A DNA stretch of 64,000 nt from Halomonas daqiaonensis (GCF_900109725.1 NZ_FOBC01000016.1:25137-89136), one strand, 5' to 3'. Shown: positions 39,975-61,125, numbered from the stretch's first letter. Numbers and translations are program-made. Notes: generated from the sequence alone by a model not told the origin.

Positions 39975-40673
39975 TTACCTGGAACCTTTCTTCTTGGAGG
40001 GCGCGGCCTGCGGCTGTTTCGCCTTGGCGCGGACCTCCTCGATGCCCCCGAGGATTTCACCCTTGAAGACCCAGACCTTGACACCGATGATGCCGTAGGT
40101 GGTCTTGGCCTCGTAGGTGGCGTAGTCGATGTCCGCGCGCAGGGTATGCAGCGGGACACGACCTTCCCGGTACCATTCGGTCCGGGCGATTTCCGCGCCG
40201 CCGAGGCGACCGGAAAGCATCACCTTGATACCGCCGGCGCCCAGGCGCATGGCGTTCTGCACGGAACGCTTCATGGCACGACGGAACATCACGCGACGCT
40301 CGAGCTGGCCAGCGATGTTCTGCGCGACGAGCTTGGCATCGAGTTCCGGCTTGCGGACTTCCTCGATGTTGACGTGCACGGGCACGCCCATCATCGCGGT
40401 GACGTCGCGACGCAGACGATCGACGTCTTCGCCCTTCTTGCCGATCACGATGCCCGGGCGGGCAGTGTGAATGGTGATGCGGGCGTTGTTGGCCGGGCGC
40501 TCGATGGTGATGCGACTCACGGACGCATTCTTCAAGCGCTCTTCCAGAAAGCGACGTACTTCGAGGTCGCTGTTCAGCTTGTCGGCATAGGCGCCGCGCT
40601 CGGCATACCACACCGAGGTATGGTCCTTGACGATACCCAGGCGAATGCCTGTTGGATTGACTTTCTGACCCAT
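39975..40673 (-). CDS. rpsC: 30S ribosomal protein S3
   Basis: 30S head protein at the mRNA entry tunnel with helicase-related function. The 232 residues (E. coli 233) start [23 protein letters not shown] type-2 domain (about 38-110) has the [11 protein letters not shown] variant of the GxxG loop. The C-terminal domain has [20 protein letters not shown]. The lysine-rich tail ends [11 protein letters not shown]. It lies between rplV and rplP. Confidence 0.97.
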   Translation of the reverse strand: MGQKVNPTGIRLGIVKDHTSVWYAERGAYADKLNSDLEVRRFLEERLKNASVSRITIERPANNARITIHTARPGIVIGKKGEDVDRLRRDVTAMMGVPVHVNIEEVRKPELDAKLVAQNIAGQLERRVMFRRAMKRSVQNAMRLGAGGIKVMLSGRLGGAEIARTEWYREGRVPLHTLRADIDYATYEAKTTYGIIGVKVWVFKGEILGGIEEVRAKAKQPQAAPSKKKGSR

Positions 40674-40684
40674 CTGGTCGACTC

Positions 40685-41017
40685 CTACTTCTCGGCTACC
40701 TTGACGGTGATGTGGCAGGTGCGCTTCAGGATGCGATCCGCACGGCCCTTGGCGCGCGGACGGATGCGCTTGAGCGTCATGCCCTCATCGACGCAGATGG
40801 TCGAGACACGCAGCTCATCGATATCCATGCCGTCGTTTTCTTCCGCGTTCGCGATGGCGGACTGCAGCACCTTCCTGACCAGCTTCGCGGCCTTCTTCGG
40901 GGAGAAGGTCAGCAGGTCGAGCGCCTCGGCGACCGGTTTACCGCGCACCTGGTCAGCCACCAAACGGGCCTTCTGGGCGGATAAACGAGCGCCACGCAGC
41001 TTTGCTGTGACTTCCAT
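40685..41017 (-). CDS. rplV: 50S ribosomal protein L22
   Basis: Exit-tunnel protein whose hairpin, with that of L4, lines the constriction and affects macrolide response. The 110 residues equal E. coli. It starts [20 protein letters not shown] and the hairpin segment reads [20 protein letters not shown], without the deletions linked to erythromycin resistance. Confidence 0.97.
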   Translation of the reverse strand: MEVTAKLRGARLSAQKARLVADQVRGKPVAEALDLLTFSPKKAAKLVRKVLQSAIANAEENDGMDIDELRVSTICVDEGMTLKRIRPRAKGRADRILKRTCHITVKVAEK

Positions 41018-41035
41018 CTCTCAATCCTCTCTGGC

Positions 41036-41317
41036 TTACCGTTTGGCTTTCTTGTCCGCCACATGACCGCGATAGAGGCGGGTAGCAGCGAATTCGCCCA
41101 GCTTGTGGCCAACCATTTCCTCGGAGACGTGCACCGGGACGTGTTGGCGACCGTTGTGGACTGCAATGGTGAGCCCGACCATGTTGGGCAGGATCATCGA
41201 ACGACGCGACCAGGTCTTGATCGGTTTGCGGTCGCTCTTCTCCACTGCAGTCTCGACCTTCTTCAGCAGATGAAGGTCGATAAAGGGACCTTTCTTCAGT
41301 GAACGTGGCACAGCCAT
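41036..41317 (-). CDS. rpsS: 30S ribosomal protein S19
   Basis: 30S head protein near the A-site finger. The 93 residues (E. coli 92) start [20 protein letters not shown] and contain [20 protein letters not shown]. It lies 27 nt after rplB and 18 nt before rplV in the S10 operon. Confidence 0.97.
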   Translation of the reverse strand: MAVPRSLKKGPFIDLHLLKKVETAVEKSDRKPIKTWSRRSMILPNMVGLTIAVHNGRQHVPVHVSEEMVGHKLGEFAATRLYRGHVADKKAKR

Positions 41318-41344
41318 TACCTCTTGATGTCTTGGCGTTGGATC

Positions 41345-42175
41345 TTATTTCCGGGCCTTGCGGCGACGGATGATCAGCTTGTCGGTGCGCTTGTTCTTGC
41401 GGGTCTTGTGGCCCTTGGTGGGAATGCCCCACGGAGACACCGGGTGACGTCCGCCACTGCTGCGACCTTCGCCACCGCCGTGCGGGTGATCCACCGGGTT
41501 CATGGCCACGCCGCGAACGGTTGGGCGCACCCCTCTCCAGCGCTTCGCACCGGCCTTGCCAAGCTGACGCAGGCTGTGCTCGGAGTTGCTCACTTCTCCC
41601 AGGGTCGCACGGCACTCGGCCAGCACCTTGCGCATCTCGCCGGAGCGCAGACGCAGGGTGGCGTAGTTGCCTTCACGGGCGACCAGCTGGGCACTGGTGC
41701 CAGCGCTGCGAACAAGCTGAGCGCCCTTGCCGGGCTTGAGCTCGATGCAGTGCACGGTGGAACCCAGCGGGATATTGCGCAGCGGCAACGCATTGCCCTT
41801 CTTGATGGGCGCGTTGACACCGGACTCGAGACGGTCGCCGGCACTCACGCCCTTGGGCGCGATGATGTACCGACGCTCGCCATCGGCGTACTTGAGCAGA
41901 GCAATATGTGCGCTGCGGTTCGGGTCATGCTCCAGGCGCTCGACGATGGCCGGGATGCCATCCTTGGTACGCTTGAAGTCGATGATCCGATAATGATGAC
42001 GGTGACCACCGCCCACGTGGCGGGTGGTGATACGACCGTAGTTGTTACGGCCACCGGACTTGGACTGCTTCTCGAGCAACGGCGCGAAGGCGCGGCCCTT
42101 GTACAGCTCCTCACCAACAATCTTGACGACGTGGCGACGACCGGGGGATGTGGGTTTAGTCTTGACGATTGACAT
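41345..42175 (-). CDS. rplB: 50S ribosomal protein L2
   Basis: Core 50S protein needed for subunit association and peptidyl transfer. The 276 residues (E. coli 273) start [20 protein letters not shown]. The highly conserved C-terminal segment [16 protein letters not shown] includes the functionally important His near 231. It follows rplW by 17 nt. Confidence 0.97.
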   Translation of the reverse strand: MSIVKTKPTSPGRRHVVKIVGEELYKGRAFAPLLEKQSKSGGRNNYGRITTRHVGGGHRHHYRIIDFKRTKDGIPAIVERLEHDPNRSAHIALLKYADGERRYIIAPKGVSAGDRLESGVNAPIKKGNALPLRNIPLGSTVHCIELKPGKGAQLVRSAGTSAQLVAREGNYATLRLRSGEMRKVLAECRATLGEVSNSEHSLRQLGKAGAKRWRGVRPTVRGVAMNPVDHPHGGGEGRSSGGRHPVSPWGIPTKGHKTRKNKRTDKLIIRRRKARK

Positions 42176-42192
42176 GATCCGTACTCCTGCCC

Positions 42193-42489
42193 TTATTCGG
42201 CGCCAGAGAAGTCTTCAAGAGTCTCGCCGGCGGCCAGTGTCACGTACGCCTTGCGATAACCCTTGCGATGACCCAGACCCTGCGCGGTGCGCTTGGTCTT
42301 GCCCTTCATGTTCAGCACCTGAACACGGTCGACCTTCTTGCCGAACAGCTCCTGAACGGCAGCCTTGATCTCGGGCTTGGTCGCGTCGCTTGCCACCTTG
42401 AACACGTACTGGTTGCGCTCGGCGGCCATGGCGGCTTTCTCGGTCACGTGCGGACCGAGCAGAACCTTGAATACACGTTCCTGGTTCAT
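42193..42489 (-). CDS. rplW: 50S ribosomal protein L23
   Basis: Tunnel-exit protein that docks trigger factor and SRP. The 98 residues (E. coli 100) include [18 protein letters not shown] near the start and [20 protein letters not shown]. The start overlaps the rplD stop by four bases (ATGA), coupling translation to L4. Confidence 0.97.
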   Translation of the reverse strand: MNQERVFKVLLGPHVTEKAAMAAERNQYVFKVASDATKPEIKAAVQELFGKKVDRVQVLNMKGKTKRTAQGLGHRKGYRKAYVTLAAGETLEDFSGAE

Positions 42490-43094
42490 GCCAGCTTCTC
42501 CTCGAATTTACGCAGAGCGGAGACGGTGACCAGCACCTTGTCGAAGGCCACCAGACTCACCGGATCGGCGGCGGCGACGTCCACTACATCCACGTTGGGG
42601 ATGTTGCGGGCGGCGAGGTACAGGTTCTCGTCGACTTCTTCAGTGACGATCAGCACCTTCTCCAGGCCCAGTTCCTCGAGCTTGGCGACCAACTGCTTGG
42701 TCTTGGGGGCTTCGACGGCAAAGCCATCGACGGCCACCAAGCGCTCCTGGCGAACCAGCTCGGAGAGAATGGAACGCATGGCCGCGCGATACATCTTGCG
42801 GTTGACCTTCTGCGAATGGTCCTGGGGACGGGCCGCAAAGGTCACACCGCCGCCGCGCCAGATCGGCGAGCGGATGGTACCGGCACGGGCACGACCGGTG
42901 CCCTTCTGGCGCCACGGCTTCTTGCCGCCGCCGCGCACGTCAGAACGGTTCTTCTGGGCACGGGTACCCTGACGCCCACCGGCCAGATAGGCGGTGACGA
43001 CCTGGTGTACGAGAGCCTCGTTGAATTCTTTGCCAAAGGTGGCATCGGATACTTCGACAGTACCGGCGCCTGCACCTGCAAGATTCAGATTCAT
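42486..43094 (-). CDS. rplD: 50S ribosomal protein L4
   Basis: 50S protein with a long tunnel-lining loop; in E. coli it also represses its own S10 operon by binding the mRNA leader and stimulating premature termination. The 202 residues (E. coli 201) have the loop segment [20 protein letters not shown] with no resistance-type changes visible. It lies 14 nt after rplC. A 23S-like L4 target lies just upstream of rplC (43763-43815), so autoregulation here may act inside the operon instead of before rpsJ. Confidence 0.97.
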   Translation of the reverse strand: MNLNLAGAGAGTVEVSDATFGKEFNEALVHQVVTAYLAGGRQGTRAQKNRSDVRGGGKKPWRQKGTGRARAGTIRSPIWRGGGVTFAARPQDHSQKVNRKMYRAAMRSILSELVRQERLVAVDGFAVEAPKTKQLVAKLEELGLEKVLIVTEEVDENLYLAARNIPNVDVVDVAAADPVSLVAFDKVLVTVSALRKFEEKLA

Positions 43095-43108
43095 CGGTAA
43101 GTTCCCCT

Positions 43109-43747
43109 TCAGCCTGCTTTGACGGCGCTGCGCACGATGACATCACTGCCGGTGGCACCAGGTACGGCACCCTTGATCAGCAGCAGGTTGCGTTCGGCGT
43201 CGACACGGACGACTTCCAGGCTCTGCACGGTGCAACGAACATTGCCCATCTGGCCGGCCATCTTCTTGCCCTTGAACACGCGGCCCGGTGTCTGGCACAT
43301 GCCGATGGAACCCGGCGCGCGATGCGACAGGGAGTTACCGTGGGTGTTGTCCTGGGTGCGGAAGTTCCAGCGCTTGACGGCGCCCTGGAAACCCTTGCCC
43401 TTGGAGGTGCCGGTCACGTCGATCATCTGACCAGCTTCGAAGAGGGATACGGTGAGCTCGCCGCCCACTTCCGGAGCCTCGGCGCCTTCGGGAAGGCGAA
43501 ACTCCATCAGTGAACGACCTGCCTCGACACCTGCCTTGGCGAACTGCCCGGCCTGGGCTTTCGACAGATGCTTGGCCTTGCGGGAGCCGGTTGTCACCTG
43601 AACCGCGGCGTAGCCATCGGACTCGATGGACTTCACGCGCGTCACGCGATTGGGCTCAACCTCGATCACGGTCACGGGCACGGATGCACCGTCTTCGGTG
43701 AAGACGCGGGTCATCCCGGCCTTCCTACCGACTAAACCGATAGTCAT
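43109..43747 (-). CDS. rplC: 50S ribosomal protein L3
   Basis: Early-assembly 50S protein reaching the peptidyl-transferase centre. The 212 residues (E. coli 209) start [20 protein letters not shown]; the PTC-proximal loop holds [20 protein letters not shown] with the Gln methylated by PrmB in E. coli. Its Shine-Dalgarno AGGAG (on the strand opposite 43755-43759) is only a few bases from the 23S-like element. The gap to rpsJ (164 bp) is unusually long for this operon. Confidence 0.97.
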   Translation of the reverse strand: MTIGLVGRKAGMTRVFTEDGASVPVTVIEVEPNRVTRVKSIESDGYAAVQVTTGSRKAKHLSKAQAGQFAKAGVEAGRSLMEFRLPEGAEAPEVGGELTVSLFEAGQMIDVTGTSKGKGFQGAVKRWNFRTQDNTHGNSLSHRAPGSIGMCQTPGRVFKGKKMAGQMGNVRCTVQSLEVVRVDAERNLLLIKGAVPGATGSDVIVRSAVKAG

Positions 43748-43762
43748 TCTCAGTCTCCTATA

Positions 43763-43815
43763 GTGTACGGGGCTATCACCCGCTATGGCTGCCCTTTCCA
43801 GAGCATTCCACTAGC
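43763..43815 (-). promoter_or_regulatory. 23S rRNA domain I mimic (L4/L24 binding-site-like) in the rpsJ-rplC spacer
   Basis: Read on the minus strand, these 53 nt align without gaps to E. coli 23S rRNA nt about 291-343, the segment bound by L4 and L24; I count 42 of 53 identical against the sequence from memory. Conserved blocks are TAGTGGAA, CTGGAAAGG, GGGTGA and AGCCCCGTACAC. The helix-19 stem is GCGUC/GGCGC in E. coli and TGCTC/GGGCA here, with pairing kept around the TGGAAA loop. The element ends 15 nt before rplC. A regulatory role is inferred. Confidence 0.7.
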
Positions 43816-43911
43816 ACGTTGTATGACGCCTTCCCGGCGTGGCGGCTGCTGCTTGGCGCTGCCTTTCTGGTGGACAGACCAGGCGCTGGGCCGCGAGTGT
43901 CTAGTGTGGTG
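43816..43911 (-). other. 5' part of the rpsJ-rplC spacer with two hairpins
   Basis: Between the rpsJ stop and the 23S-like element lie two possible stem-loops: CTGGT/ACCAG (43867-43882, extendable with a bulge to 43861-43884) and ACGCC/GGCGT (43826-43840). No ORF or promoter is evident. They may help present or time folding of the downstream element. Confidence 0.45.
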
Positions 43912-44223
43912 TCAGTCGAGCTTGATCTGCACGTCAACGCCGGCGGCGAGGTCGAGCTTCATCAGGGCATCAACGGTCTTTTCGGTTGGCTCGACAATAT
44001 CGAGCACCCGCTTGTGGGTGCGAATCTCGTACTGGTCGCGTGCGTCCTTGTTGACGTGCGGAGAGATCAGCACGGTATAACGCTCGCGATTGGTCGGCAG
44101 AGGAATCGGACCACGGACCTGGGCGCCGGTACGCTTGGCGGTTTCTACGATCTCCGCGGCGGACTGGTCGATCAGGCGATGGTCGAAGGCCTTCAACCGA
44201 ATGCGAATCTTCTGGTTCTGCAT
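43912..44223 (-). CDS. rpsJ: 30S ribosomal protein S10
   Basis: 30S head protein that also pairs with NusB and NusG in transcription antitermination. ATG 44223 gives [20 protein letters not shown] and 103 residues, equal to E. coli; the frame is open further upstream but not homologous. It is the first gene of the S10 operon. The leader from the predicted start site is about 57 nt, much shorter than the roughly 170-nt E. coli S10 leader that binds L4. Confidence 0.97.
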   Translation of the reverse strand: MQNQKIRIRLKAFDHRLIDQSAAEIVETAKRTGAQVRGPIPLPTNRERYTVLISPHVNKDARDQYEIRTHKRVLDIVEPTEKTVDALMKLDLAAGVDVQIKLD

Positions 44224-44245
44224 TTGCCCTAACTCCAATGGATAC

Positions 44246-44263
44246 TGACGGCGCGAGCCGTCA
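44246..44263 (-). promoter_or_regulatory. Small hairpin in the rpsJ leader
   Basis: A perfect 7-bp stem TGACGGC / GCCGTCA with a four-base loop lies 23 nt before the rpsJ start. It is the only clear stem in the short leader and bears no resemblance to the L4-binding structure of E. coli. Confidence 0.5.
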
Positions 44264-44286
44264 ACCCACGCATTCGAAGGATGCGC

Positions 44287-44315
44287 ATTATAGGCACGCC
44301 GGAGACGAGAGTCAA
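44287..44315 (-). promoter_or_regulatory. Promoter of the S10 operon
   Basis: On the minus strand, TTGACT (44310-44315) and consensus TATAAT (44287-44292) with the ideal 17-bp spacer. Transcription would begin near 44280. This is one of the best sigma70 matches in the window. Confidence 0.85.
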
Positions 44316-44337
44316 ACACTCGCTTCCGGTGCGCAGA

Positions 44338-44363
44338 AAGGGGGCTCCTGGTGGAGCCCCCTT
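44338..44363 (-). terminator. Rho-independent terminator of the str operon (after tuf)
   Basis: An 11-bp perfect stem AAGGGGGCTCC / GGAGCCCCCTT with a TGGT loop, 24 nt after the tuf stop; the T-run on the minus strand is short (TTTCT). Confidence 0.85.
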
Positions 44364-44386
44364 CGATCGGTCAAGTGGCGAGTCGC

Positions 44387-45580
<1,194 letters not shown>

Positions 45581-45609
45581 TGCTATAACCTCTTTACGTT
45601 AGCTAACGG

Positions 45610-47730
<2,121 letters not shown>

Positions 47731-47760
47731 GTTGGAACTCCCCTGTGGTTGGCGATGCGT

Positions 47761-48231
47761 TTAGAAGCGGTAATGAGAGAAGGCCTTGTTGGCTTCTGCC
47801 ATGCGATGTACGTCTTCCCGCTTCTTGACGGCCGAGCCCTTGCCTTCGGCGGCATCGAGCATCTCGCCGGCGAGGCGCAGCACCATGGTCTTCTCGCCAC
47901 GGCGACGGGCCGCATCTACCAACCAGCGCATGGCCAGCGCATGACGGCGCGAGGGGCGAACTTCCACGGGCACCTGATAGGTCGCACCGCCGACACGGCG
48001 CGACTTGACCTCGACCATGGGCTGGATGGCTTCCAGCGCCTTGTCGAAGATCTCCAGCGGCTCTTCCTTGCTGCGCTCAGCAACCCTGTCCAGCGCACCA
48101 TAGACGATACGCTCAGCTACGGACTTCTTGCCGCCGATCATCAGGTGGTTCATGAACTTCGCCAGGCGCTCGCTTCCGAACTTGGGATCCGGCAGGATCT
48201 CGCGCTTGGCCGCAACTCTTCTTCTAGGCAT
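47761..48231 (-). CDS. rpsG: 30S ribosomal protein S7
   Basis: Assembly initiator of the 30S head and, in E. coli, translational repressor of the str operon acting at the rpsL-rpsG spacer. The 156 residues equal the usual bacterial length. It starts [20 protein letters not shown] and contains [20 protein letters not shown]. It follows rpsL after a 134-nt spacer. Confidence 0.97.
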   Translation of the reverse strand: MPRRRVAAKREILPDPKFGSERLAKFMNHLMIGGKKSVAERIVYGALDRVAERSKEEPLEIFDKALEAIQPMVEVKSRRVGGATYQVPVEVRPSRRHALAMRWLVDAARRRGEKTMVLRLAGEMLDAAEGKGSAVKKREDVHRMAEANKAFSHYRF

Positions 48232-48365
48232 GATAAGCCCTCATTAAAGGATCCTTCAGGTAAACCCGAGACTCCTGACGCGGAGTGCTGACACCCCGGC
48301 AGCGCTCGACCTTACTCTTATCAGACCGTGGTCAAAATCGTGTGACTACTGCGTACCGAAGTCGG
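48232..48365 (-). promoter_or_regulatory. rpsL-rpsG spacer, candidate S7 feedback site
   Basis: The spacer is 134 nt (about 96 nt in E. coli, where it binds S7). On the minus strand it can form GAGCGCTG/CAGCACTC with one mismatch (opposite 48285-48309) followed by ACTCC/GGAGT. I see no extended 16S-like sequence. The assignment rests on position. Confidence 0.4.
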
Positions 48366-48740
48366 TCAGACCTTGGGACGCTTGGTGCCGTACTTGGAAC
48401 GGCCCTGCTTGCGGTTCTGCACGCCGGAAGTATCCAAGGCACCGCGCACGGTGTGATAACGCACACCGGGAAGGTCCTTTACGCGGCCGCCGCGGATCAG
48501 GACCACGGAGTGTTCCTGGAGGTTGTGACCCTCACCGCCGATGTACGAGGAGACCTCGAAACCGTTGGTCAGACGAACACGACACACCTTACGCAGTGCG
48601 GAGTTCGGCTTCTTCGGGGTGGTGGTGTAGACGCGGGTGCAGACACCGCGCTTCTGCGGGCAGGCCTGCAGCGCCGGCACGTCGCTCTTGGCGGCCTGGC
48701 GCTTGCGCGGCTTGCGCACGAGCTGATTGATCGTTGCCAT
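48366..48740 (-). CDS. rpsL: 30S ribosomal protein S12
   Basis: Decoding-centre protein of the 30S subunit. ATG 48740 gives [20 protein letters not shown] and 124 residues, equal to E. coli; the longer open frame upstream is not homologous. The streptomycin-relevant lysines are in [13 protein letters not shown] and [14 protein letters not shown], both wild-type. It is the first gene of the str operon with a promoter 80-110 nt upstream. Confidence 0.97.
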   Translation of the reverse strand: MATINQLVRKPRKRQAAKSDVPALQACPQKRGVCTRVYTTTPKKPNSALRKVCRVRLTNGFEVSSYIGGEGHNLQEHSVVLIRGGRVKDLPGVRYHTVRGALDTSGVQNRKQGRSKYGTKRPKV

Positions 48741-48820
48741 GGTGTGTAGCTGACTCCAATGGGTTGCCTTGCCTTGTCCAGCGGGTGCGGGCGTACCCGC
48801 CCCACTGTTAAAGGCTGCGC

Positions 48821-48850
48821 ATTCTAATGGCTGACACGACGCGTCGTCAA
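48821..48850 (-). promoter_or_regulatory. Promoter of the str operon (rpsL)
   Basis: On the minus strand, TTGACG (48845-48850) and TAGAAT (48821-48826) with an 18-bp spacer. The -35 directly abuts the rpoC terminator stem, a compact hand-over between operons. Confidence 0.7.
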
Positions 48851-48881
48851 GCACTGCGCCTCCGCGGGGGAGGAGCAGTGC
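48851..48881 (-). terminator. Terminator-like hairpin after rpoC
   Basis: GCACTGC / GCAGTGC form the base and CCTCC / GGAGG the upper part of a long stem just after the rpoC stop. There is no T-run, so termination may be partial or Rho-assisted. Confidence 0.6.
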
Positions 48882-48894
48882 CGCGACACGGGCA

Positions 48895-53112
<4,218 letters not shown>

Positions 53113-53199
53113 GGGGTCGGCTCCGTTGCGGAGTTGTCATGGGCGGGGGCGTTGCCACCCCCGCGGACCGTCATTCTGTGAAGCGCAGGCAGTGCAGCC

Positions 53200-57279
<4,080 letters not shown>

Positions 57280-57304
57280 CTGTATTCCCCAGCTTGTTCA
57301 CCAT

Positions 57305-57362
57305 GGGTGACCGATGCGTGTCGGCGTCACCCGACGGGTTCGGCTCCGTCAGGCGCTGACGG
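57305..57362 (-). promoter_or_regulatory. Two stem-loops in the rplL-rpoB spacer
   Basis: CCGTCAG/CTGACGG (57346-57362) and a longer GGGTGA.../...TCACCC stem (57305-57332). They lie between the attenuator and rpoB. In E. coli this spacer carries an RNase III cleavage site; these stems are candidates for an equivalent. Confidence 0.45.
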
Positions 57363-57436
57363 CAAGCCTCCATCAGGAAGCTCGCCGTCGGAATTCGGCT
57401 AGCGGTGGCCCTAGGGCAACCGGCTAGTGACAACAG

Positions 57437-57470
57437 AAAAAGGCCGGCAGCGGGTGTCCCGCCACCAGCC
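57437..57470 (-). terminator. rplL-rpoB transcriptional attenuator
   Basis: On the minus strand a 13-bp stem including G-U pairs (GGCTGGTGGCGGG with CCCGCTGCCGGCC, three-base loop) is followed by TTTTT. It sits 43 nt after rplL, exactly where partial termination lowers rpoBC expression relative to L7/L12 in other gammaproteobacteria. Confidence 0.8.
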
Positions 57471-57513
57471 GTGGAAGCTTACGCAGCAACGCGTGAAGCC
57501 TCGGGCACAAGGG

Positions 57514-57885
<372 letters not shown>

Positions 57886-57974
57886 TGTCTAGATTCCTAA
57901 CTTTGCGGGAGCCTCGTCATCGCGATGGCTCGGGATTCAATGTTCGATTCGGGCTGAGCGCAAGAGTTCGCCGT

Positions 57975-58478
57975 TCAGGCGGCCTCTTCCTGCTTCTGGT
58001 CACGCAGCGCCGCGAGGGTACGAACCAGCTTGCCGGCAGAAGCTTCCTTCATGACGGACATCAGCTTGGCGATCGCCTCATCGTAGGTCGGCAGATTAGC
58101 CAGACGGTCGATGTCGCTTGCCGGGATCAGCTCACCTTCGTAGGCCAGCGCCTTGACCTCGAACTCCTTCTGACCCTTGGCGAACTCCTTGAACAGACGG
58201 GCGGCAGCACCCGGATGCTCGTAGGAGAAGGCCAGCATGGTCGGACCGGAGAAGGTCTCGTCCAGAATCTCCCAGGGAGTTCCAGACAGGGCGCGGCGTG
58301 CCAGGGTGTTGCGAACAACACGGATCTGCACGCCATTCTCGCGGGCCTGCTTGCGCAGGTCAGTCATCGCGCTGACCGCGACGCCACGAGAGTCGGCAAC
58401 GACGACGGAGAGCGCATCCTTGGCCGCTTCACTGACCTCGGCAACAATTGCCTTCTTGCCTTCGAGTGCTAGTGGCAC
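57975..58478 (-). CDS. rplJ: 50S ribosomal protein L10
   Basis: Stalk base protein that holds L7/L12 dimers. The best start is GTG 58478 (protein begins [17 protein letters not shown], read as Met), with AAGGAG 8 nt upstream; the open frame continues into the leader but is not homologous. This gives 167 residues (E. coli 165), with [16 protein letters not shown] and [20 protein letters not shown]. The L10-L7/L12 complex probably represses its own translation through the structured 258-nt leader. Confidence 0.95.
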   Translation of the reverse strand: MPLALEGKKAIVAEVSEAAKDALSVVVADSRGVAVSAMTDLRKQARENGVQIRVVRNTLARRALSGTPWEILDETFSGPTMLAFSYEHPGAAARLFKEFAKGQKEFEVKALAYEGELIPASDIDRLANLPTYDEAIAKLMSVMKEASAGKLVRTLAALRDQKQEEAA

Positions 58479-58736
58479 AGTGATCACTCCTTCGTGCCGG
58501 AACCTCGCGAGAGGATTCCGGTGGTTACCATCTCTCCCGACCGAAGGCCGGGAGCCTTGGGTGATGGTGCTCACCAGATATCTGGCGGCCACACCATCTG
58601 CGCAGGCCTTCCCGGGGGAAGATTAAGCCGCACTCGCAAGAAGCGCGGCACCTGCGGTCTTTGACGATGCCCCGCCGGCGAGATAGCCCGGCACGGGGAC
58701 CGCAAAGTTCCTGCAATCGTCTCGATCGCCGCCCGA
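58479..58736 (-). promoter_or_regulatory. L10 leader (autoregulatory 5' region of rplJL)
   Basis: The 258-nt rplA-rplJ spacer is rich in stems: CCGGAATCCTC/GAGGTTCCGG-type hairpin (58497-58521) directly before the ribosome-binding site, and CTCCCGG.../...CGGGAG with a UUCG-like loop (58534-58554). Position, size and structure fit the L10 leader family. No strong promoter was identified within it. Confidence 0.65.
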
Positions 58737-59429
58737 TCAGGCTAGGGCGGAATGATCGATGGTCAGCCCCGGGCCCATGGTGGTAGACAGGGTGACCTTC
58801 TTGAGATAGATACCCTTGGACGTGCTCGGCTTGAGCTTCTTCAGGTCGGCGACCAGCGCCTCCAGATTGCCCTGGATGGCAGAAGCCTCGAAGTCGACCT
58901 TGCCAAGGGTGGTATGGATGATGCCGTTCTTGTCGGTCCGGAAGCGCACCTGGCCGGCCTTGGCGTTCTTGACGGCAGTGGCCACGTCAGGGGTCACGGT
59001 ACCAACCTTGGGGTTCGGCATCAGGCCGCGCGGACCGAGAATCTGGCCCAGCTGGCCGACGACGCGCATGGCATCCGGCGAGGCGATCACCACGTCGAAG
59101 TCCAACTGGCCCTTCTTGACCTGCTCGGCCAGGTCGTCCATGCCGACGATATCGGCACCGGCTTCCTTGGCGGCATCGACGTTGGCACCTTGGGTGAAGA
59201 CCGCAACACGCACGTCCTTGCCGGTACCGTTGGGCATGACGGTGGCGCCACGCACGACCTGATCGGATTTACGCGGATCGACGCCGAGGTTGATGGCAAC
59301 GTCCAGGGACTCCTTGAACTTGACAGTGGACAGCTCGGAAAGCAGGGCCACGGCCTCGTCGAGAGAGTAGGTCCGGTTGGCGTCAACCTTCTCGCGAATC
59401 TGTTGTGCACGCTTGGTAAGCTTGGCCAT
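58737..59429 (-). CDS. rplA: 50S ribosomal protein L1
   Basis: Protein of the L1 stalk that guides deacylated tRNA release, and repressor of rplKA. ATG 59429 gives [16 protein letters not shown] and 230 residues (E. coli 234). Conserved parts are [19 protein letters not shown] [19 protein letters not shown] and [12 protein letters not shown]. It overlaps nothing but begins only 2 nt after the rplK stop. Confidence 0.96.
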   Translation of the reverse strand: MAKLTKRAQQIREKVDANRTYSLDEAVALLSELSTVKFKESLDVAINLGVDPRKSDQVVRGATVMPNGTGKDVRVAVFTQGANVDAAKEAGADIVGMDDLAEQVKKGQLDFDVVIASPDAMRVVGQLGQILGPRGLMPNPKVGTVTPDVATAVKNAKAGQVRFRTDKNGIIHTTLGKVDFEASAIQGNLEALVADLKKLKPSTSKGIYLKKVTLSTTMGPGLTIDHSALA

Positions 59430-59431
59430 GA

Positions 59432-59863
59432 TCAAAGACCCTCCACATTCAGGCCCATGCTGCGGGCGCTACCGGCAATGGTACGCACCGCGGCGTCGAG
59501 ATCGGCAGCCGTCAGATCCGGCTCCTTTGTCTTGGCGATCTCCTCGAGCTGCTCACGAGTCACGGTACCGACCTTGTTCTTGTTCGGCTCACCGGAGCCG
59601 GACTTGATGCCGGCCGCCTTCTTCAGCAGGACCGCGGCAGGCGGGGTCTTGGTGATGAAGGTGAAACTGCGGTCGGAGTAGACAGTGATGACTACGGGGG
59701 TCGGCAGGCCCGGCTCGATATCCTGGGTCGCGGCGTTGAACGCCTTGCAGAACTCCATGATGTTGACGCCGTGCTGGCCCAGCGCGGGGCCCACGGGGGG
59801 ACTCGGATTGGCCTTGCCAGCTGCCACCTGCAGCTTGATGTAAGCCTGTACTTTCTTGGCCAT
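59432..59863 (-). CDS. rplK: 50S ribosomal protein L11
   Basis: Factor-binding-site protein needed for RelA activation. The 143 residues (E. coli 142) start [20 protein letters not shown] and contain the conserved [20 protein letters not shown]. It follows nusG by 92 nt, a gap with a possible L1-binding leader. Confidence 0.97.
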   Translation of the reverse strand: MAKKVQAYIKLQVAAGKANPSPPVGPALGQHGVNIMEFCKAFNAATQDIEPGLPTPVVITVYSDRSFTFITKTPPAAVLLKKAAGIKSGSGEPNKNKVGTVTREQLEEIAKTKEPDLTAADLDAAVRTIAGSARSMGLNVEGL

Positions 59864-59877
59864 GATGGACTCCAGTT

Positions 59878-59903
59878 GGGTAGTAGCGCCTTGCGGCTCC
59901 CCG
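59878..59903 (-). promoter_or_regulatory. Candidate L1-binding leader element before rplK
   Basis: On the minus strand GGGGAGCCGCAAGGCGC is followed by TACTACCC, allowing GGG/CCC and GCC/GGC pairing around a GCAA loop with an asymmetric internal loop, just before the rplK ribosome-binding site. This layout resembles L1 leaders. Identification is by eye. Confidence 0.4.
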
Positions 59904-59955
59904 GGTTACACAACCACCCGCAGGTGATTGCCACGAAACAATCAGGGCCGGAAGG

Positions 59956-60489
59956 CTATTCCTTCTCGACCTGGGCAAACTCCAGCTCGACAGGCGTGGA
60001 GCGGCCGAAGATCAGCACGCTGACCTGCACTCGGCTCTTGTCGTAATTGACCTCTTCGACGACTCCGTTGAAGTCGGCGAAGGGGCCGTCGACGACGCGC
60101 ACCGACTGGCCCGGCTCGAAGAGCGTCTTGGGCTTCGGCTTGTCGGTGCCGTCCTTGACCCGACTGAGGATGGCATCGGCCTCCTTGCGGGTAATGGGGG
60201 CCGGCTTTTCCTTGGTGCCACCGATGAACCCCATCACGCGCGGCGTCTCGTTGACCAGGTGCCAGGTCTCGTCATCCATTTCCATCTCGACCAGCACGTA
60301 GCCGGGATAGAACTTGCGCTCGCTCTTGCGACGCTTGCCGTCACGCACCTCGACGACCTCTTCGGTCGGCACCAGGATCTCGCCGAAGCGATCCTCCATG
60401 CCGTGCATCTTCACGCGCTCGATAAGCGAGCGCATGACATGCTTCTCGAAGCCGGAGTAGGCGTGGACGACATACCAACGCTTTGACAT
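59956..60489 (-). CDS. nusG: Transcription termination/antitermination factor NusG
   Basis: Elongation factor that binds RNA polymerase, Rho and S10. The 177 residues (E. coli 181) start [20 protein letters not shown]. The NGN domain (1-115) is followed by a KOW domain (about 125-177) with [20 protein letters not shown]. It is 8 nt downstream of secE. Confidence 0.97.
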   Translation of the reverse strand: MSKRWYVVHAYSGFEKHVMRSLIERVKMHGMEDRFGEILVPTEEVVEVRDGKRRKSERKFYPGYVLVEMEMDDETWHLVNETPRVMGFIGGTKEKPAPITRKEADAILSRVKDGTDKPKPKTLFEPGQSVRVVDGPFADFNGVVEEVNYDKSRVQVSVLIFGRSTPVELEFAQVEKE

Positions 60490-60497
60490 GAAAACTC

Positions 60498-60866
60498 CTA
60501 ACCGATGACGCCGGACATCGCCCAGCCAAGAAGGGTGTCGATCAGCCAGAGCATCAGCCCGACCACCAGCACGGCCACCAGCACGATGGCGGTGGTCTGT
60601 ACGGTCTCGGCCCGTGTCGGCCAGATGACCCGCTGGATTTCCTTCTTCGCACTCCTGGCGAGTTCGACCAGATCACGCCCCTTGGTCGTGGTCAGCGCCA
60701 CCAAGGCCGCCGCCGCACTAAGCACGACGACACCGAGCACACGATAGAGAAGCGCCTGGTCGGCGAAATAGGTATTGCCGACCACGGCAAGGACCAGCAG
60801 AGTGACGACAACCGCCCACTTGAGCCCGTCGTGGCGCGACTCCTGCACCTCGGCGTTATGCTTCAT
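60498..60866 (-). CDS. secE: Preprotein translocase subunit SecE
   Basis: Essential SecYEG clamp subunit. ATG 60866 gives [20 protein letters not shown] and 122 residues (E. coli 127). Three membrane segments are visible (about 15-35, 40-58, 93-115), as in enterobacterial SecE, with the amphipathic helix and signature [20 protein letters not shown] before the last one. The longer open frame upstream runs into the tRNA region and is not coding. Confidence 0.96.
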   Translation of the reverse strand: MKHNAEVQESRHDGLKWAVVVTLLVLAVVGNTYFADQALLYRVLGVVVLSAAAALVALTTTKGRDLVELARSAKKEIQRVIWPTRAETVQTTAIVLVAVLVVGLMLWLIDTLLGWAMSGVIG

Positions 60867-60938
60867 GAAAACGAGACTCCTCAGGGTGCAGCAATCGAAA
60901 CATGAAAGTATATGAGATCTCGCCAGCCTGGGGAAGAC

Positions 60939-61014
<76 letters not shown>

Positions 61015-61125
61015 GTATCTGCTTTACGCGACCACCCTTTGCAGGCGACCTGTACGACAGCGGGCGCCATGATAGCGAAAGCCGCTCTTTCTGGCAACCC
61101 CTTCCCCGCACGATGCCATCACGGG

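Noticed and set aside
48232..48365. 16S-like sequence in the rpsL-rpsG spacer
   Set aside because: After the 23S-like find I looked for a similar 16S copy here; only short matches such as CTGCCGG were found, not enough to claim mimicry.
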